Positions 6,737 to 15,566 of a stretch of 64,000 bases of DNA are shown here, one piece after another. The stretch spans positions 310,001 to 374,000 of the forward strand of contig NZ_AUFN01000012.1 of the NCBI RefSeq assembly GCF_000426525.1, given 5' to 3'. The first letter of the stretch is position 1. Every line of letters starts with the position of its first letter. The position numbers and the translations under genes are program-made. Source of the stretch: Nocardioides alkalitolerans DSM 16699 (GTDB taxonomy: Bacteria; Actinomycetota; Actinomycetes; Propionibacteriales; Nocardioidaceae). Below the pieces are notes generated by a model, which saw only the letters and a list, made by a program, of their open reading frames with translations, was not told the DNA's origin and made no database searches.

Positions 6737-8569
6737 GTGACCGACACGAAGCCAGCACCGAACCGCGCCCACGACCTGCCCGAGGACACGGGCGGCCACC
6801 CGGCCCTCGACATCCCGCCGGCCGTCGAGCAGCGGCCACCGACGTCGCGCATCGACCCGGTCGTCTTCGGTGTCACGGCCGCGTTCGCGGTCGGGTTCGT
6901 CGTCTGGGGCTTCGTCAGCACCGACTCGCTCTCCACGGCGTCGGAGAACGCCCTCACCTGGATCGTCGCCAACCTCGGCTGGCTCTTCGTGCTGGCCACC
7001 TCGGGCTTCGTGGTCTTCGTCATCTGGCTGGCGTTGAGCCGCTACGGCTCCATCCCGCTCGGCCGCGACGACGAGAAGCCCGAGTTCACGACGGTGTCGT
7101 GGATCGCCATGATGTTCAGCGCCGGGATGGGCATCGGACTCATGTTCTACGGCGTGAGCGAGCCCGTCTCCCACTTCACGACCGCGCCGCCCGGCACGGG
7201 TGAGGCCGGCGACCAGAAGACCGCGCTCGCCACGACGATGTTCCACTGGGGCCTCCACCCGTGGGCGATCTACGCGGTGCTCGGCCTCGCCGTCGCGTAC
7301 GGCGTCTACCGCAAGGGCCGCCTCCAGCTCGTCAGCGCCGCATTCGAGTCGATCCTCGGCCGCCGCGCGCACGGCCCCCTCGGGCGCGTCATCGACATCC
7401 TCGCGATCTTCGCGACCCTGTTCGGCTCCGCCGCGTCGCTCGGGCTCGGCGCCCTCCAGATCCGCAGCGGCCTGCAGATCGTCGCCGGGCTCGGTGACGT
7501 CGGCAACGCGGCGCTGATCGTCATCATCGCCGTGCTCACCGCGGCCTTCATCGCGTCGGCGGTGTCCGGCATCGCCCGCGGCATCCAGTGGCTCGCGAAC
7601 ATCAACATGGTGCTGGCGATCTCGCTCGCGGCGTTCGTCTTCGTCGTCGGCCCGACCGTCTTCATCCTCGACCTCATCCCCAACACGCTCGGCACCTACG
7701 TGCAGGACATGGCGAACATGTCGGCCCGGGCCCCCTCCGACGGGGCCGAGGCCGAGGGCTGGCTCGCCGACTGGACCGTCTTCTACTGGGCCTGGTGGCT
7801 CTCGTGGACGCCGTTCGTGGGCCTGTTCATCGCCCGCATCTCCCGCGGCCGCACGATCCGCCAGTTCGTGGCCGGCGTGCTGCTCGTCCCGACGATGGTG
7901 AGCCTCGTCTGGTTCTGCATCTTCGGCGGTGCCGCCATCCGCCTGCAGGAGATGGGCACCGACATCGCCGGCGGTGAGCTGGAGTCGAAGCTCTTCACCA
8001 CGCTCGACGCCTACCCCTGGGCGACCTTCACCAGCATCATCGTGATGCTGCTCGTGGCGATCTTCTTCGTCTCCGGCGCCGATGCCGCCTCGATCGTCAT
8101 GGGCACGCTCTCGGAGCGGGGGGCCAGCGAGCCGCGCCGCCTCACCGTCGTCTTCTGGGGTGCCGCGACGGGCGCCGTCGCCGCGGTCATGCTGCTCGCC
8201 GGTGGTTCGAACGCCCTGCAGGGCCTGCAGAACATCACGATCGCCGCGTCGGTGCCGTTCGTGCTCGTCATGATCGCGCTCTGCGTGGCCCTCGTGAAGG
8301 ACCTGCGCACCGACCCCCTCGTCGTCCGTCGCGAGTACGCCGTGCAGGCCGTCGAGCAGGCCGTCGTCGCCGGTGTGACGGAGCACGGCAACGACTTCGT
8401 GCTCTCGATCGAGGCGTCCGAGCCGGGCGAGGGTGCCGGCGACTACGGCAGCGCCAACACCGCCGTCGGAGCCGACGCGACGACCGTCGCGGCGCCGCCG
8501 GGCACGACCGCGACCGACGGGCGCACGCCCGGGCCCACGCCCCGCAAGGGCGCGGACGACCCGAGCTGA
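6737..8569 (+). CDS. BCCT family betaine/choline/carnitine transporter
   Basis: Inner-membrane sodium- or proton-coupled importer of quaternary ammonium osmolytes, 610 residues. Twelve helices are visible; the family core GMGIGLMFYGVSEP (about residues 130-144) and the aromatic box WTVFYWAWWLSWTPFVGLF followed by ARISRGRTIRQF identify it. A hydrophilic N-tail (about 40 residues) and a long C-terminal tail (from about residue 530) rich in acidic, Thr and Pro residues resemble the osmosensing tails of BetP-like members. GTG start with GAAAGGA 5-11 bases upstream. The substrate is not decidable; osmotic regulation is inferred from the tails. Confidence 0.95.
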   Translation: MTDTKPAPNRAHDLPEDTGGHPALDIPPAVEQRPPTSRIDPVVFGVTAAFAVGFVVWGFVSTDSLSTASENALTWIVANLGWLFVLATSGFVVFVIWLALSRYGSIPLGRDDEKPEFTTVSWIAMMFSAGMGIGLMFYGVSEPVSHFTTAPPGTGEAGDQKTALATTMFHWGLHPWAIYAVLGLAVAYGVYRKGRLQLVSAAFESILGRRAHGPLGRVIDILAIFATLFGSAASLGLGALQIRSGLQIVAGLGDVGNAALIVIIAVLTAAFIASAVSGIARGIQWLANINMVLAISLAAFVFVVGPTVFILDLIPNTLGTYVQDMANMSARAPSDGAEAEGWLADWTVFYWAWWLSWTPFVGLFIARISRGRTIRQFVAGVLLVPTMVSLVWFCIFGGAAIRLQEMGTDIAGGELESKLFTTLDAYPWATFTSIIVMLLVAIFFVSGADAASIVMGTLSERGASEPRRLTVVFWGAATGAVAAVMLLAGGSNALQGLQNITIAASVPFVLVMIALCVALVKDLRTDPLVVRREYAVQAVEQAVVAGVTEHGNDFVLSIEASEPGEGAGDYGSANTAVGADATTVAAPPGTTATDGRTPGPTPRKGADDPS

Positions 8570-8582
8570 CCGTCGACCTCTC

Positions 8583-8614
8583 GACCCCGGCCGGGTTCGC
8601 TACCGGCCGGGGTC
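8583..8614. terminator. Strong hairpin between convergent genes
   Basis: A 12-bp perfect stem (8583-8594 with 8603-8614, GACCCCGGCCGG/CCGGCCGGGGTC) with an 8-base loop. It serves the BCCT gene on the plus strand and overlaps the last codons of the muconolactone-isomerase-like gene on the minus strand. Confidence 0.8.
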
Positions 8615-8896
8615 GTTCGGGTGCTCCGACAGCGGTCGCACCCGTGCGCTGAGGTACGGCGCCAGCGGCAGCGACGCGATCGCAGCGTCGAGCGCCGCAC
8701 GGTCGGCCGCACGCCAGAGGCCGACGTTGCGCCACCCCTCGCCCGCTGGCCGCCAGAGCCGCACGAGCACGCCCGCGTCCGCCAGCTCCGCCGCCCGGGC
8801 GCCCTCCGCACGGCGCAGGTCGTCGAGGCGGTCGGCCGGGACCTCGCCCACGACCTCGATCTCCACGAGGAACTCCGCCGTCGCGGGAGCGCTCAC
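8600..8896 (-). CDS. Muconolactone delta-isomerase-like protein
   Basis: 98 residues, the size of CatC. The family pattern is present: EFLVEIEV near the N-terminus, LWRPAGEGWRNVGLW in the middle, then LPLAPYL and RVRPLSEHPNDP at the C-terminus. CatC isomerises muconolactone to the enol-lactone in catechol degradation, but no catechol dioxygenase or muconate cycloisomerase is nearby; here it closes a sugar-type cluster, so it may move a double bond or lactone in another acid (inference). Its GTG overlaps the LacI stop by four bases (GTGA). Confidence 0.8.
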   Translation of the reverse strand: MSAPATAEFLVEIEVVGEVPADRLDDLRRAEGARAAELADAGVLVRLWRPAGEGWRNVGLWRAADRAALDAAIASLPLAPYLSARVRPLSEHPNDPGR

Positions 8897-9879
8897 GCCA
8901 CCGGTCCCGTCGAGTCGCGCAGCACGAGACCGATGGGGTCGGCGACCACCTCGGCCACCGGCTCGTCCGGGGCCAGCGTCGTGAGGAGCTCGATGCCCCG
9001 GGCCCCCAGCTCCCGCAGGGGCATCCGCACGGTCGTCAGGCGCGGCAGCACGTACTCGGCGATCTCGGCGTCGTGGATCGCGACGACCGAGGCCTCGTGC
9101 GGCACCGGCACCCCGACGTCGCGCAGGCCCTCGAGCACACCGATGCCCGACGGCAGGTTGCCCGCCACGACCCCGGTGACGCGCAGACCCCGTCGTACGG
9201 CGTCGGCCACCGCGGCCCGCCCGCCCGCGGCGGTGTAGTCGCCCGGCAGCTGCACGGCGGTCGCACCCGGCTGCGCGGCCACGGCCGCCTCGAACCCGGC
9301 CCAGCGCCGCCGGGCCGTGTCCGCGTCCTCCGGCCCCCCGACGAAGGCCAGGTCACGGTGACCGAGCTCCAGCAGGTGGCGCACCGCCTCCCCCGCCGCC
9401 TTCTCGTCGTCGAGCACGACGAACCGGTCGATGCCCGGCTCGCTGCGGTTCACGAGCAGGTAGGGCACCCTCAGATTGCGCAGCTCGACCGGCGACCCGC
9501 CGGCGACCAGCAGCCCGTCGACCCGGCCGCTGTCGAGCGCGGCGTACCACTCGGCGCGGTCCCAGCCCTCGCCGCTCGTCGTCATCATGACCGAGCCGTT
9601 GCGTGCCGCGGCGCTCTCCGCGCCGGCGATGATCTGGGCGTAGACCGGGTTGCTGAAGTTGGGGATCACGAGGCCGAACGCGCCCGCCTTCGACGAGCGC
9701 AGGCTGCGGGCGATCGCGTTGGGCCGGTAGCCCAGCTCGCGGGCCTGGTCGACGATGCGCTGACGCGTCTCGTCGAGCACCTTGACGTCGTGGCCGCGCA
9801 GCACGCGGGACACCAACGACACGTCGACCCCGGCGGCCCGGGCCACGTCGGCGAGCGTCACGCGGCTCGTGGCACCCAC
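8893..9879 (-). CDS. LacI family transcriptional regulator
   Basis: 328 residues. HTH VTLADVARAAGVDVSLVSRVLRG (about residues 7-29) with hinge region ARELGYRPNAIARSL, then a periplasmic-binding-like sensor domain (FGLVIPNFSNPVYAQIIAG..., DGLLVAGG, LVNRSEPG). The GTG at 9879 follows GAGGAG directly, and a second GTG at 9861 is also possible. It lies near the end of the 13-gene cluster and is the natural ligand-sensing repressor of it; the 20-bp palindrome upstream of the first gene (20723-20742) has the AAACGTTT core typical of LacI-family operators. Confidence 0.92.
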   Translation of the reverse strand: MGATSRVTLADVARAAGVDVSLVSRVLRGHDVKVLDETRQRIVDQARELGYRPNAIARSLRSSKAGAFGLVIPNFSNPVYAQIIAGAESAAARNGSVMMTTSGEGWDRAEWYAALDSGRVDGLLVAGGSPVELRNLRVPYLLVNRSEPGIDRFVVLDDEKAAGEAVRHLLELGHRDLAFVGGPEDADTARRRWAGFEAAVAAQPGATAVQLPGDYTAAGGRAAVADAVRRGLRVTGVVAGNLPSGIGVLEGLRDVGVPVPHEASVVAIHDAEIAEYVLPRLTTVRMPLRELGARGIELLTTLAPDEPVAEVVADPIGLVLRDSTGPVA

Positions 9880-9896
9880 CTCCTCAGGTCCCCACG

Positions 9897-10367
9897 TCAG
9901 CCGCTGACCGGACGCGCGGGCGTCTGGACCAGCTCGAGGGTGATCTGGTCGGGGTCCAGAAAGTAGCAGGTGAACCCGCCCCGGTTGATGCCCTCCGTGA
10001 TCGCCTGGGGAGGCGAGACGAACTCGACGCCGAGGTCGCGCAGGCGCTCGTAGGTGCCGACCGCGTCGTCCACCGCGAACGCGAGGTGGGCGGCGCCGGG
10101 GCGGTTGCGCATCGGGTCCGTCGGCGCGGCGCGGGGCGCGACGTACTCGACCAGCTCGAGGTCGTGGGTCGACACCCCGCGCGGCTGCCCCGGCACGGCG
10201 AGCTGCGCGATCCGCAGGCTCGCGTCGGGGAAGCCGACGAGCTCGCGGGTGTAGGCGTTGTCCTGCTCCTGGCGGTGCACGAGCTCGAGGCCGAGCACGT
10301 CGGAGTAGAACGCCACCGACGTGTCGAGGTCGGCCACCGTGAAGCTGAAGTGCCACACGCCGATCAC
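9897..10367 (-). CDS. VOC (glyoxalase/dioxygenase fold) protein
   Basis: 156 residues with two beta-alpha-beta-beta-beta modules: WHFSFTVADLDTSVAFYSDVLGLELV at the N-terminus and HLAFAVDDAVGTYERLRDLGVEF plus CYFLDPDQITLELVQ at the C-terminus. Metal ligands are visible as His in WHF, Glu in LELVEYV, His in AAHLAF and Glu in TLELVQ. It could be a lyase, isomerase/epimerase or dioxygenase. GTG overlaps the E1 beta stop (GTGA), so it belongs to the cluster operon. Confidence 0.88.
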   Translation of the reverse strand: MIGVWHFSFTVADLDTSVAFYSDVLGLELVHRQEQDNAYTRELVGFPDASLRIAQLAVPGQPRGVSTHDLELVEYVAPRAAPTDPMRNRPGAAHLAFAVDDAVGTYERLRDLGVEFVSPPQAITEGINRGGFTCYFLDPDQITLELVQTPARPVSG

Positions 10368-11356
10368 GCGGCACCCCCGGCGACGAGCTCGCGCAGGGCG
10401 GTCTCGACATCGTTGGTCTGGGGCAGCAGCGCGGCCGCCAGCTGGGGCGCGGACGGGATCCGCGAGTCGGCCAGGCCGAGCCGACGCGGAGCCGTGCGCA
10501 GCGGGACGCCCGACTCCGCCACCCGGGCCAGGACCTCGGCACCGAACCCGCCCGTGCGGGCGGCCTCGTGCACCACCAGGAGGCGACCCGTGCGCGCCGC
10601 GCTCTCGAGCACGACCTCGGTGTCGAACGGGTTGAGCCAGACGGCCTCGATGACGTCGACGCTCACGCCCTCGCCCTCCAGCCGGTCGACGGCGTCGAGC
10701 ACCTTCGCGGTGATGGCGCCCCAGCAGACGACGGTCGCGTCCGAGCCGGTACGACGACGCCGGTGCCCGCCGATCGGCTGCACCGGCCCGCCGATCTCGA
10801 CGGCCTCCTTGGACCCGGCGTACAGCGTGCGGTTCTCGATGACGACCGTCGGGTCGTCGGAGGCGATCGCGGCGAGCAGGACGTCGTAGGAGTCCTGCGG
10901 CGTGCGCGGCATCGCGACCCGGATGCCCGGCACGTGGAGCAGGAGCGCCTCCAGGTTCTGCGAGTGCTGGGCGCAGGCGCCCGGCGCGTTGCCCTGCTGC
11001 GTCCGGATCGTCAGCGGCGCGGTGGTGCGACCCTCCGAGACGTAGCGGACGTTCGCGGCCTGGTTCACGATCTGGTCGAACGCCACGAGCGAGAAATCGA
11101 TCCACATGATCTCGACGATCGGGCGCCGTCCGAACGACGCCGCGCCGACGGCCGCGCCGAGCATGGCCGTCTCGCTGATCGGGGTGTCGAAGACGCGGTC
11201 GCCGAACCGCTTCTGCAGGCCGCGGGTCACGCCGAAGACGCCACCGGGCAGGGCGACGTCCTCGCCGTACAGGAGGGTCTCGGGCATCTCGTCGAGCGCG
11301 CGGGCGAGCGCCGCGTTCACGGCGCCGCCGACGTTCAGCTTCACGATCTCAGGCAT
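10364..11356 (-). CDS. Thiamine-diphosphate dehydrogenase E1 component, beta subunit
   Basis: 330 residues, transketolase-like beta subunit of the pyruvate/acetoin/branched-chain 2-oxoacid dehydrogenase family. Motifs: LYGEDVALPGGVFGVTRGL, RVFDTPISE, GRRPIVEIMWIDF, and the C-terminal domain GSDATVVCWGAITAKVLDA. It overlaps the alpha gene by 8 bases (ATGCCTGA), indicating a heterotetrameric E1. No lipoyl E2 or E3 gene lies anywhere in the cluster. It therefore either borrows E2/E3 from elsewhere or does a non-oxidative TPP reaction such as decarboxylation or diketone/acyloin cleavage (inference). Confidence 0.9.
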   Translation of the reverse strand: MPEIVKLNVGGAVNAALARALDEMPETLLYGEDVALPGGVFGVTRGLQKRFGDRVFDTPISETAMLGAAVGAASFGRRPIVEIMWIDFSLVAFDQIVNQAANVRYVSEGRTTAPLTIRTQQGNAPGACAQHSQNLEALLLHVPGIRVAMPRTPQDSYDVLLAAIASDDPTVVIENRTLYAGSKEAVEIGGPVQPIGGHRRRRTGSDATVVCWGAITAKVLDAVDRLEGEGVSVDVIEAVWLNPFDTEVVLESAARTGRLLVVHEAARTGGFGAEVLARVAESGVPLRTAPRRLGLADSRIPSAPQLAAALLPQTNDVETALRELVAGGAA

Positions 11357-12287
11357 AGAGGTGCTCCTTGGCGGTGGCGGGGTCGGCGAGGGGGTCGCGG
11401 AGGGCGGCAGCGGCCGCGGTCTCCATCTCCTCGCGGGCGCGGCGCTCGCAGCGCTCGACGGACTCGGTCGGCACGCCGTCGGCGAGCAGCTCACGGGTCA
11501 GGCGGGCGATCGGCTCCACGACGAGGTCGCGCTCGAGCTCGCCCGCGGGTCGGTACTGCTCGGAATCGCCGATGTAGTGGCCGACGATGCGCTGGGTGTG
11601 GGCCTCGATGAACGACGGGCCGCGCCCGGCCGCCGCGGCCTCGACGGCGAGGCGGGTGGCGGTGCGCACCTGGGCCAGGTCGTTGCCGTCGATGCGCACG
11701 GCGGGGATGCCCAGGGCGGAGGCCCGGCGCGAGAGGTCGGGCTCGGCGACCATGTCGTCGATGGGCGTGAGCTCGGAGTAGCGGTTGTTCTCGCACACGA
11801 AGACGACCCCGAGGCCGAGCGCGGCGGCGAAGTTCATGGCCTCCGCGACCGCGCCCTGGTTGATGGCGCCGTCGCCGAAGACCGTCATCGCGGCGCGGCG
11901 CGACCCGTCGTACTTGCCGGCGAGGGCCGCCCCGACGGCGATGGGGGCACCGGCACCGACGATCGAGTTCTCGCCGTGGAAGCCGTGCTGCGGGGCCGAG
12001 AAGTGCGCGGACCCGCCGCGGCCGCCGTTGACGCCGGTGACCCGGCCCATCAGCTCGGCGAAGATCTCGCGCGGCGGGACACCCCGCGCCACCGCCCAGC
12101 CGTGGCCGCGGTACGTCGCGTAGAGCGCGTCCTGGGGCCGCAGCTGGCTGCAGGCGCCGACGGCCACGCTCTCCTGGCCGTTGGCGAGGTGGACGGAGCC
12201 GACGATCGGCCCCTCGAGCCGGAGGTCGCGGATCTTCTCCTCGAGGGCGCGGATGCGCCACATCGAGAGGAGGTCGTCGAGCTTCAT
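11349..12287 (-). CDS. Thiamine-diphosphate dehydrogenase E1 component, alpha subunit
   Basis: 312 residues. The TPP-binding motif is seen as GDGAINQGAVAEAMNFAAALGLGVVFVCENN (about residues 150-180), with the preceding YRGHGWAVARGV and GGRGGSAHF segments of AcoA/PdhA-type alpha subunits. The SD GGAAGGA precedes the ATG, which overlaps the stop of the lyase gene (ATGA). It pairs with the beta subunit downstream. Similarity looks closer to acetoin-dehydrogenase-type alpha subunits than to PdhA, but substrate is unknown. Confidence 0.9.
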   Translation of the reverse strand: MKLDDLLSMWRIRALEEKIRDLRLEGPIVGSVHLANGQESVAVGACSQLRPQDALYATYRGHGWAVARGVPPREIFAELMGRVTGVNGGRGGSAHFSAPQHGFHGENSIVGAGAPIAVGAALAGKYDGSRRAAMTVFGDGAINQGAVAEAMNFAAALGLGVVFVCENNRYSELTPIDDMVAEPDLSRRASALGIPAVRIDGNDLAQVRTATRLAVEAAAAGRGPSFIEAHTQRIVGHYIGDSEQYRPAGELERDLVVEPIARLTRELLADGVPTESVERCERRAREEMETAAAAALRDPLADPATAKEHLYA

Positions 12288-13666
12288 GCGAGGTCCTTCC
12301 AGGGACGGGGATCGGTGGTGAGGGTGTCGGTCCAGCCGTCGACGGCGGCCCGGCTGACGAGCAGCGCGTCGCCGACGGAGCGGTCGCCGGGGGTGACGTC
12401 GATGGCGGGCAGGGCGGGCTGGTCGGCGAGCCAGGCACCGAGCACCGACGCGAACGGCTCGCGACGGCGGCGGGACTCGAGCGCCATCTCGTAGACGACG
12501 TCGTGGGCGTGCTCGCGGCCGAGCACCGGGGCGAGGCTGATCATGGCGTGCTCCCCCATGACGAGGCCGCCGTCGGCGTCCAGGTTCTCCCGCATCCGGT
12601 CGGGGTAGACCGCGAGCGAGGAGGCCAGGTCGGCCGCCAGCAGCAGGGCCGAGCTGGCGTTCGCGAAGACCGCCGGCAGCAGCACCCACTCGGCCTGCCA
12701 CTCGCCGGCCGCACGCTCGTGGCCCGCCTCCGCCGCCCGCGAGAGACCGGGCAGCGCCGTGCGCGCCGCGACGGCGAAGCCGATGATGGACTCGCTGGTG
12801 ATCGGGTTCGCCTTCTGCGGCATCGTCGAGGAGGCGCCGCGGTGGTGGCCCACCGACTCGCCGATCTCGCCGATCTCGGTGCGCGAGAGGTCGGTGACCT
12901 CCCGGGCGAGCCGGGCCGCCGTGGTCGAGGCGCCGACCACGATGCCCGCCAGGTGCACGATCGAGTCGCGCGCGACGTGCCAGGGCACCACGGCGTCGAC
13001 GAGACCCAGCCGGTCGGCGACCAGCGTGCGCACGTGCGCCGCCTGCGGACCGAGGGCCGCGGACGTGCCTCCGGCGCCGAAGAGCGACACGCGTCGTACG
13101 TCGTCGCGGGCGGCCAGCAGCCGGCGGCGGTGCCGGCCGACCTCGTCGAGGTAGACGCCGAGCTTCGCGCCCAGCGTGGTCGGGACGGCCTGCTGCCCGT
13201 GGGTGCGCGCGGGCATCACGGTGGCGGCGTGCTCCGTGACGAGGGCTCCGAGCGCGTCGCCCAGGCCCCGCAGCCGCTGCTCGAGCAGGCTCATCGCCCG
13301 GTCGAGCTGCAGGGCGAGCCCGCTGTCCATGATGTCCTGCGTCGTGGCGCCGAAGTGGACGCTGCCGCGCAGCTCCACGGGCAGGGCGGCGTCGAGCTGC
13401 CGCACCAGCCCGAGGATCGGGTAGCCGACGTTGCGGGCGCTCCCCCAGAGCGCGTCGAGGTCGACGGTGGCCGGGTCGGCGCACACGCGCTCGATCGCCC
13501 CCGCCCGGTCGCTCGGCACGACCCCCAGCTCGGCCTGGGCGCCGGCGAGCGCCCCCTCGACGCGCACCCACGCCTCGACCGTCTGCTCGGCCGAGAACAC
13601 CTCCGCCATCTCGTCGTCGCCGTAGAGCTCCCAGAGGAGGTCGAACGGTGCTGCTCTTCGGCTCAT
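12284..13666 (-). CDS. Fumarase/aspartase superfamily lyase, PcaB-like
   Basis: 460 residues. The superfamily signature SSTMPQKANP (about residues 280-290) carries the catalytic Ser loop; HFGATTQDIMDSG and MPARTHGQQAVPTTLG are the other two conserved regions. Best matched by 3-carboxy-cis,cis-muconate cycloisomerase and adenylosuccinate-lyase-type enzymes, which do beta-eliminations or the reverse. There is no protocatechuate pathway here, so it probably eliminates water or another group from an oxidised sugar acid or cyclitol derivative (inference). Start overlaps the SDR stop by one base (TGATG). Confidence 0.85.
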   Translation of the reverse strand: MSRRAAPFDLLWELYGDDEMAEVFSAEQTVEAWVRVEGALAGAQAELGVVPSDRAGAIERVCADPATVDLDALWGSARNVGYPILGLVRQLDAALPVELRGSVHFGATTQDIMDSGLALQLDRAMSLLEQRLRGLGDALGALVTEHAATVMPARTHGQQAVPTTLGAKLGVYLDEVGRHRRRLLAARDDVRRVSLFGAGGTSAALGPQAAHVRTLVADRLGLVDAVVPWHVARDSIVHLAGIVVGASTTAARLAREVTDLSRTEIGEIGESVGHHRGASSTMPQKANPITSESIIGFAVAARTALPGLSRAAEAGHERAAGEWQAEWVLLPAVFANASSALLLAADLASSLAVYPDRMRENLDADGGLVMGEHAMISLAPVLGREHAHDVVYEMALESRRRREPFASVLGAWLADQPALPAIDVTPGDRSVGDALLVSRAAVDGWTDTLTTDPRPWKDLA

Positions 13667-14472
13667 CAGTCCATCTCCAGTCCACCGTCGACATTGATCG
13701 CCTGTCCCGTCACGAACGAGGACAGGGGTCCCGCCAGGAACGCGACCACCGCGGCGAGCTCGGGCGGTCGGCCCACCCGCCCCAGGGCGCTCCGTGCGGA
13801 CTGCTCCTGCAGGTAGCGCTCTCCGGCGCCCGGACCGAACTGCTCGTCGCGGTCGCGCATGATGCCCGCCCACATGTCGGTCAGGAAGATCCCGGGGCAC
13901 ACCGCGTTGACCCGCACCCGCGGGGCCAGGGCGAGCGCCGCGGACTTCGTCAGCGAGAGCAGCGCGGCCTTCGTGGCCGCGTAGTCCACGGCGTTCGGCC
14001 GCCCCGAGCGGGCGGCCACCGAGGCCACGTTCACGATGCTGGCGCCGTCGCCCATGAGGGCGGCCGCCGCCTGCGTCGTCGCGAACACGCCCGAGAGGTT
14101 GATCGCGAGCGTGCGGTCCCACTGCTCGGGCGCGAGCTCGAGCATGGGGGTCGTGCGCATGATGCCGACGGCGTTGACCAGCACGTCGAGACCGTCGAGC
14201 CCCGCCGCCTCGCAGGCCAGGGCCGGCAGCGCGGTGCAGTTCTCCCGCACCGAGAGGTCGAGCGCCACGGCGTGGGCGCGGTCGCCGTACGACGCGAGCT
14301 CGGCGGCCGCGGACTCGAGCCGCTCGCCCGGCACGTCGCACACGACGACGGAGGCGCCGTGCGCGAGCAGGGTCTCGGCGCTGGCGCGACCCAGTCCCCC
14401 GGCGCCGCCGGTCACCAGCACGCGCCGGCCGGCGAGCCCGAGCGGGTCGTGCGCGTCCACGGGGCCGTTCAT
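13666..14472 (-). CDS. SDR family oxidoreductase
   Basis: 268 residues, classical short-chain dehydrogenase: Rossmann VLVTGGAGGLGRA (about residues 18-30), Asp in DVPGERL suggesting NAD preference, NAVG, catalytic Ser in NVASVAA and YAATK (Tyr-Lys), and the C-terminal VTGQAINVDGG. Such enzymes next to lactonases oxidise aldoses (for example L-fucose or L-rhamnose) at C1. ATG overlaps the Gfo/Idh stop (ATGA). Confidence 0.92.
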   Translation of the reverse strand: MNGPVDAHDPLGLAGRRVLVTGGAGGLGRASAETLLAHGASVVVCDVPGERLESAAAELASYGDRAHAVALDLSVRENCTALPALACEAAGLDGLDVLVNAVGIMRTTPMLELAPEQWDRTLAINLSGVFATTQAAAALMGDGASIVNVASVAARSGRPNAVDYAATKAALLSLTKSAALALAPRVRVNAVCPGIFLTDMWAGIMRDRDEQFGPGAGERYLQEQSARSALGRVGRPPELAAVVAFLAGPLSSFVTGQAINVDGGLEMD

Positions 14473-15566
14473 CGACCCACCTCCACGGCGACGCCGCCGG
14501 CGACCGACGCGTAGAGCGCCTCGACCAGGCGGAGGGTGGCGACGTTGTCGGCCGCCGCGGTGGGGGCGGGCTCGCCCGTGGCGATCCACCGGAGCAGCGA
14601 GCCCATCGGGCCGGCGAACGCGTCGGGGATCCAGCGGCCGGTCACCGGGTAGGGCACCCAGCCGTCGGTCGGGACCACCCGGCTGAACAGCTCGACCGTG
14701 TCGGGCCGCCCGTGCGGGTAGTCGTAGAGCATCCCGAAGGTGCCGCGCACCGAGCCCTCCGACCCGTCGAGCCGGAACTCGGCGCGCAGGTCGCCGCCGA
14801 GGTTCTCGTGGTTGACGTGCAGGCCGGCGCTGGCGCCAGAGGCGAAGCGCAGCGTCGACATCGTCCGCGTCTCCGCGGCCGGGGCCTGGCCCGGGCGACG
14901 GCCCGCGACGCAGTACGCCGTGGTCGGGTCGCCGAGGATCGACCGGATCGCGTCCAGGTAGTGGATCGAGTGGTAGGCGATCTCGAGCCGGTCGGAGACC
15001 AGCAACCAGGGCCACGCGCCGAAGTCGGTCGCGATGTCGACGTGCACGGTGAGCGCGGTCGGCTCCCCGATCCACCCGAGGCCGGCGACGGCGCGCGCGA
15101 CGGCGACGCCCTCGTCGTACCGCAGCTGCTGGTTGACCGCGACACGGACGCCCGCCGCCTCGGCGAGGTCGCGCAGCTCCTCCGCCGTCGCGATGTCGGG
15201 GGCGAAGGGCTTCTGGCAGAGCAGGTGCTTCCCCGCGGCCACGGCGGCGCGCACGATCGCGGGCTGCGCGGTCGCCACGACGGCCACGTCGATCACCTCG
15301 ACGCGGTCGTCGGCGAGCACCTCGTCGAGGCTCGCGTAGACGCGCGGCACGTCGTGCCGGCCCGCCACCTCGTGAGCGCGCTCCTGGTCGATGTCGAAGA
15401 TGCCGACGACCTCGAGGCCCGCGCTGCGGTACGCCGGCAGGTGGGCCACGTCGACGATCGCGCCGGCTCCGACGATCGCGATCGGGCGACGGTGCTCGAC
15501 CGGGACGGCGAGGTCGACGGCCTCCGCGACCGGCCGCCAGAGGTCGAGACCCCCCACGCCGCTCAC
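14469..15566 (-). CDS. Gfo/Idh/MocA family oxidoreductase
   Basis: 365 residues. N-terminal Rossmann domain (IAIVGAGAIVDVAHLPAY, about residues 29-46) and the EKP-type motif appearing as HLLCQKPFAPD; the C-terminal substrate domain contains YHSIHYLDAIRSILG. The family oxidises or reduces inositols, hexoses and their derivatives with NAD(P). The EKP Glu is replaced by Gln (CQKP). GTG overlaps the amidohydrolase stop (GTGA). Within the cluster it is a candidate for the first or a later oxidation of the imported compound. Confidence 0.9.
   Translation of the reverse strand: MSGVGGLDLWRPVAEAVDLAVPVEHRRPIAIVGAGAIVDVAHLPAYRSAGLEVVGIFDIDQERAHEVAGRHDVPRVYASLDEVLADDRVEVIDVAVVATAQPAIVRAAVAAGKHLLCQKPFAPDIATAEELRDLAEAAGVRVAVNQQLRYDEGVAVARAVAGLGWIGEPTALTVHVDIATDFGAWPWLLVSDRLEIAYHSIHYLDAIRSILGDPTTAYCVAGRRPGQAPAAETRTMSTLRFASGASAGLHVNHENLGGDLRAEFRLDGSEGSVRGTFGMLYDYPHGRPDTVELFSRVVPTDGWVPYPVTGRWIPDAFAGPMGSLLRWIATGEPAPTAAADNVATLRLVEALYASVAGGVAVEVGR

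Noticed and set aside
5906..8386. 826-codon minus-strand frame opposite the BCCT gene
   Set aside because: Composition typical of antisense to a membrane protein gene; no motif.
10364..12287. Pyruvate or branched-chain dehydrogenase complex operon
   Set aside because: E2 and E3 genes are missing and the neighbours are sugar-transport and lactone enzymes.
8600..13666. Beta-ketoadipate (catechol/protocatechuate) pathway
   Set aside because: Only distant CatC-like and PcaB-like members are present; no dioxygenase, cycloisomerase CatB, PcaD, PcaIJ or PcaF.
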